A stretch of 64,000 bases of DNA from Granulicella sapmiensis. Lineage in GTDB: Bacteria; Acidobacteriota; Terriglobia; Terriglobales; Acidobacteriaceae. The stretch spans positions 23,792-87,791 of the forward strand of contig JAMFSR010000040.1 of the NCBI GenBank assembly GCA_026225395.1. The letters are read 5' to 3'. The notes beneath the pieces were generated by a model. The model saw nothing but the letters and a program-made list of their open reading frames with translations, ran no database searches and was not told the DNA's origin. Position 1 is the stretch's first letter, and every line of letters begins with the position of its first letter. Shown in pieces: positions 62,165 through 64,000 of this stretch. Both the position numbers and the translations under genes were made by a program.

Positions 62165-62554
62165 CTAGCGAGCCAGCAATGCAACGCCGACTGCTACGAA
62201 TCCTGTGGCGAGCCAACGGCGATGGTCGACCTTTTCGCGGAGGAAGATTTTGGCGGCGAAGGCGTTGCCGATGTAGGTGAAGGACGCGATGGCGGGTGCG
62301 GCTAGTGAGAGGTCGGCGATGCTGAGGGCGAAGAGCATGGCAAAGAAGTTGACCGCCATGCAGAGGGCTCCGATGACGAACTTTCCGTTGGTGAGGACGG
62401 CGCGGATGGCGCCAAGCAGGCCGCTGTGGGCGCGGATGTCGTCGAGGTCTCCGAGCTGGCGCATGCCGGCGGCGATGAGGACTTCGCCCGCGACCGCGAG
62501 GGCGGAGACGAAGGTGATGGAACTCCAGACGTGGAGGGTTTGGGTGGAGAGCAT
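62165..62554 (-). CDS. Half-size EamA/DMT transporter, subunit 2
   Basis: The 129-aa product has four membrane helices with one EamA repeat (FAMLFALSIADLSLAAPAIASFTYIGNAFAAKIFLREK, WLATGFVAVGVALLA). Full-size DMT proteins have ten helices, so it probably pairs with the gene before it as ArnE/ArnF- or SMR-type heterodimers do. Its ATG overlaps the stop of the first subunit (TAATG). The 172 codons open upstream are a shadow of that subunit. Confidence 0.88.
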   Translation of the reverse strand: MLSTQTLHVWSSITFVSALAVAGEVLIAAGMRQLGDLDDIRAHSGLLGAIRAVLTNGKFVIGALCMAVNFFAMLFALSIADLSLAAPAIASFTYIGNAFAAKIFLREKVDHRRWLATGFVAVGVALLAR

Positions 62555-62982
62555 TAGCGGCCTACTCCGGCGTCCATGTGATCGAGCTCGGGGTGTTCTG
62601 TGCGGGCGGGGCCGCCGGCTACGAAGCCTACGGCGCAGACGATGAGGGCGATGCCTGCCCAGCGGGAGAGCGAGAGCTGCTCGTGCAGCCAGAAGCGGCC
62701 GAGTAGGGCGATGACGACGTAGCCGAAGGCTGTGGCGGGCATGACGAAGGTGAGGTCGGCCCAGCTGAGGGCGGCGGTGTAGCAGGCGAAGAAGCCGATG
62801 AGCAGGACGATGCCGGCATCGACGAAGGGGTTGAAGAGGGCGTGCCAGAGCAGGCCGAGGTGGTGGAGGTCGACCTTGCCGACCTGTTCCATGCCGCGGG
62901 AGAGCAGGGAGTCGCCGACGGAGGCCGTGAGCATGATGGCGATCAGGACGGCGTACTGGGATGGTTTGAGGCGGTGGGTCAC
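62554..62982 (-). CDS. Half-size EamA/DMT transporter, subunit 1
   Basis: The 142-aa product has four membrane helices and the EamA pattern (LSWADLTFVMPATAFGYVVIALLGRFWLHEQLS). SRGMEQVG after helix 1 resembles the SMR/ArnE group. Its ATG overlaps the stop of the AbrB-like gene (ATGA) and its stop overlaps the second subunit, so all three are translationally coupled. The substrate is unknown. Confidence 0.88.
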   Translation of the reverse strand: MTHRLKPSQYAVLIAIMLTASVGDSLLSRGMEQVGKVDLHHLGLLWHALFNPFVDAGIVLLIGFFACYTAALSWADLTFVMPATAFGYVVIALLGRFWLHEQLSLSRWAGIALIVCAVGFVAGGPARTEHPELDHMDAGVGR

Positions 62983-63149
62983 TCTTGTCTGGTTTTCCTA
63001 TTGCGTGAGGCAGAAGGTTTGGGTACGAAGCCGGCTTTGCCGTGCGTGTCGATGAAGAAGTGGAGTTCATCCCCGGGCCTGAGATTTAGATGCACGCGGA
63101 GTTCTTTCGGAAGCGTGATACGACCTTTCGTAGTGAGCCGGGATTCCAT
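62979..63149 (-). CDS. AbrB/MazE-type DNA-binding protein
   Basis: The 56-aa product starts MESRLTTKGRITLPKELRVH and LNLRPGDELHF, the swapped-hairpin AbrB/MazE fold. The ATG at 63149 has AAGGAG four bases before it, which is better than ATGs further upstream. No toxin gene of MazF or VapC type follows; instead two transporter genes are coupled to it. So it may regulate its own transporter operon. Confidence 0.85.
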   Translation of the reverse strand: MESRLTTKGRITLPKELRVHLNLRPGDELHFFIDTHGKAGFVPKPSASRNRKTRQE

Positions 63150-63195
63150 GTCGCTCCTTGCTTCTAATGGCAATGTCTTCATTTGTGAGGGCTCC

Positions 63196-63237
63196 AAACG
63201 AAACAACGGCCAGCTTGAGCTGACCGCTGTTTCGTTT
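63196..63237 (-). terminator. Terminator after hpnJ
   Basis: AAACGAAACAACGGCCAGC (63196-63214) pairs with GCTGACCGCTGTTTCGTTT (63219-63237) with two mismatched pairs around a four-base loop; on the minus strand TTT ends the stem. It begins 16 bases after the hpnJ stop. Confidence 0.75.
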
Positions 63238-63252
63238 CGTTTACTAAGGCCT

Positions 63253-64000
63253 TCAGGCGTTCATGCTGACGCTTTCCTGGGCCTTGAGGGCGTTTTCTTC
63301 CTTCTTGGCGCGGGATGCTTTGTTGCGCTGCGAACGAAGCTTCATGAAAGCCTTGGCTTCGACGTAGAGACGGGGAACGTCGCGGTTGACTACGGCCTTC
63401 CAGACGACGCGGAACGCGGCCTTGGGGCGGAAGTAGTACTCGTCGTAGAACTTGTGCACCATCTCCATGACGTACTCGGTGGGGAGGCCGGGGTACTCGA
63501 TGTGCGCCATCTGGTGGCCGCCGCCGTCTTCCATCTTTTCGTTGGTGATGAAGTTGTTGCGCTTGGCGTAGTCGTAGAACTCGGTGCCGGGGTAGGCGTG
63601 GGCGACCGAGACCTGGATGGTTTCGCAATCGAGGGTCTTGGCGAAGTTGATCGTATTGCGGATCGACTCCCTGGTTTCGCCGGGAAGGCCGAGGATGAAG
63701 TCGGCGTGGATGATGAGGCCGAGATCGTGGCAGTCCTTGACGAAGTCGCGAGCGCGCTCGACGGTGGCACCCTTCTTGATGTTCTTGAGGATCTGCGGGT
63801 CGCCGGACTCGAAGCCGACGATGAGCAGGCGGCAGCCGGCATCCTTCATGGCCTTGAGGGTGTCGCGATCGGTGGTGACGCGCGAGGTGCAGGACCAGGT
63901 GTTGCCGAGAGGCTTGAGCTGTTCGCAGAGCTCGATGGTGCGGACCTTCTGGATGTTGAAGGTGTCGTCGTCGAAGAAGAACTCCTTGACGAAGGGGAAG
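63253..64000 (-). CDS. hpnJ: Hopanoid-associated B12-binding radical SAM protein, C-terminal part
   Basis: The frame is open from the right edge and ends at 63253, so about 249 C-terminal codons are visible. Features include EFFFDDDTFNIQKVRTIELC, the SAM-binding beta-strand CRLLIVGFESGDPQILKNI, ILGLPGETRESI and a C-terminal region FYDEYYFRPKAAFRV typical of HpnJ. HpnJ works with HpnH, HpnI and HpnK on the polar side chain of hopanoids. The Cys3 iron-sulfur motif and the B12 domain would lie beyond the window. Confidence 0.9.
   Translation of the reverse strand, partial: FPFVKEFFFDDDTFNIQKVRTIELCEQLKPLGNTWSCTSRVTTDRDTLKAMKDAGCRLLIVGFESGDPQILKNIKKGATVERARDFVKDCHDLGLIIHADFILGLPGETRESIRNTINFAKTLDCETIQVSVAHAYPGTEFYDYAKRNNFITNEKMEDGGGHQMAHIEYPGLPTEYVMEMVHKFYDEYYFRPKAAFRVVWKAVVNRDVPRLYVEAKAFMKLRSQRNKASRAKKEENALKAQESVSMNA

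Noticed and set aside
62555..63070. Upstream extension of the second DMT frame
   Set aside because: Arg/His/Pro-rich shadow of the first DMT subunit; the ATG at 62554 overlaps the stop of that gene.
1..64000. CRISPR array, prophage or transposase genes
   Set aside because: Looked for regular repeat-spacer spacing, integrase or transposase motifs and inverted-repeat ends; none was seen.

Overview
The window reads as chromosomal DNA from a soil Acidobacteriota of the Terriglobia (Granulicella, Terriglobus or Edaphobacter type). This is an inference from content: a GWxTD protein, VWFA-related and carboxypeptidase-regulatory/TonB-type outer-membrane proteins, DUF1800 and DUF1501 exported proteins, futalosine-pathway menaquinone genes (mqnC, mqnD), hopanoid genes (hpnC, hpnD, hpnE, hpnJ), and frequent GTG/TTG starts. 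No phage, transposase, integrase or CRISPR array was seen. One tRNA gene, tRNA-Lys(CTT), is present.

Layout. 1-8.8 kb: an unknown secreted protein that runs off the left edge, a MacA-like adaptor with its ABC ATPase, a GWxTD protein, a short TonB-like barrel and a small membrane protein. 9.2-12 kb: a family 2 glycosyltransferase and a membrane protein with an N-terminal domain typical of the phylum. 12-20 kb, all on the minus strand: TonB-type receptor, VWFA protein, sugar porter, S1/P1 nuclease. 20.4-28.3 kb: tRNA-Lys, an operon of an unknown membrane protein, bioY and mqnD, an FtsB-like protein, a BtuF-like receptor, a possible PD-(D/E)XK nuclease, a fluoride riboswitch with its CLC-type antiporter gene, and a diguanylate cyclase. 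28.6-34.6 kb: a UGT-like glycosyltransferase, galK-galT-galE, and an alditol/xylitol oxidase-like flavoprotein. 34.8-40 kb: an APC permease, a coupled PP2C phosphatase and Ser/Thr kinase, and an ammonium-transporter homologue translationally coupled to a short 59-aa membrane protein gene. 40-45 kb: SMR-like protein, larE-larC-larB, a rubrerythrin-VIT1 fusion. 45-51.7 kb: mqnC, an MFS carrier, gnd and several hydrolases. 51.7-57.8 kb: MlaF/MlaE-like permease genes opposite a coupled ADH-hpnC-hpnD-hpnE operon. 58-61.5 kb: DUF1800/DUF1501 pair. 61.6-64 kb: AbrB-like regulator with two half-size DMT transporters, and hpnJ entering from the right edge.

The best-supported unusual points are these. 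The fluoride riboswitch has a visible ribosome-binding-site switch ahead of a CLC gene. The Amt homologue has Gln in place of the first pore histidine and is coupled to a 59-aa gene. The bis-EamA/AbrB operon is tightly packed. A G-rich repeat occurs twice and once supplies the C-terminus of MqnC. The ADH gene is embedded in the hopanoid operon. No completely new multi-gene system could be proved from sequence alone; the Amt/59-aa pair and the AbrB/DMT trio are the most promising candidates.
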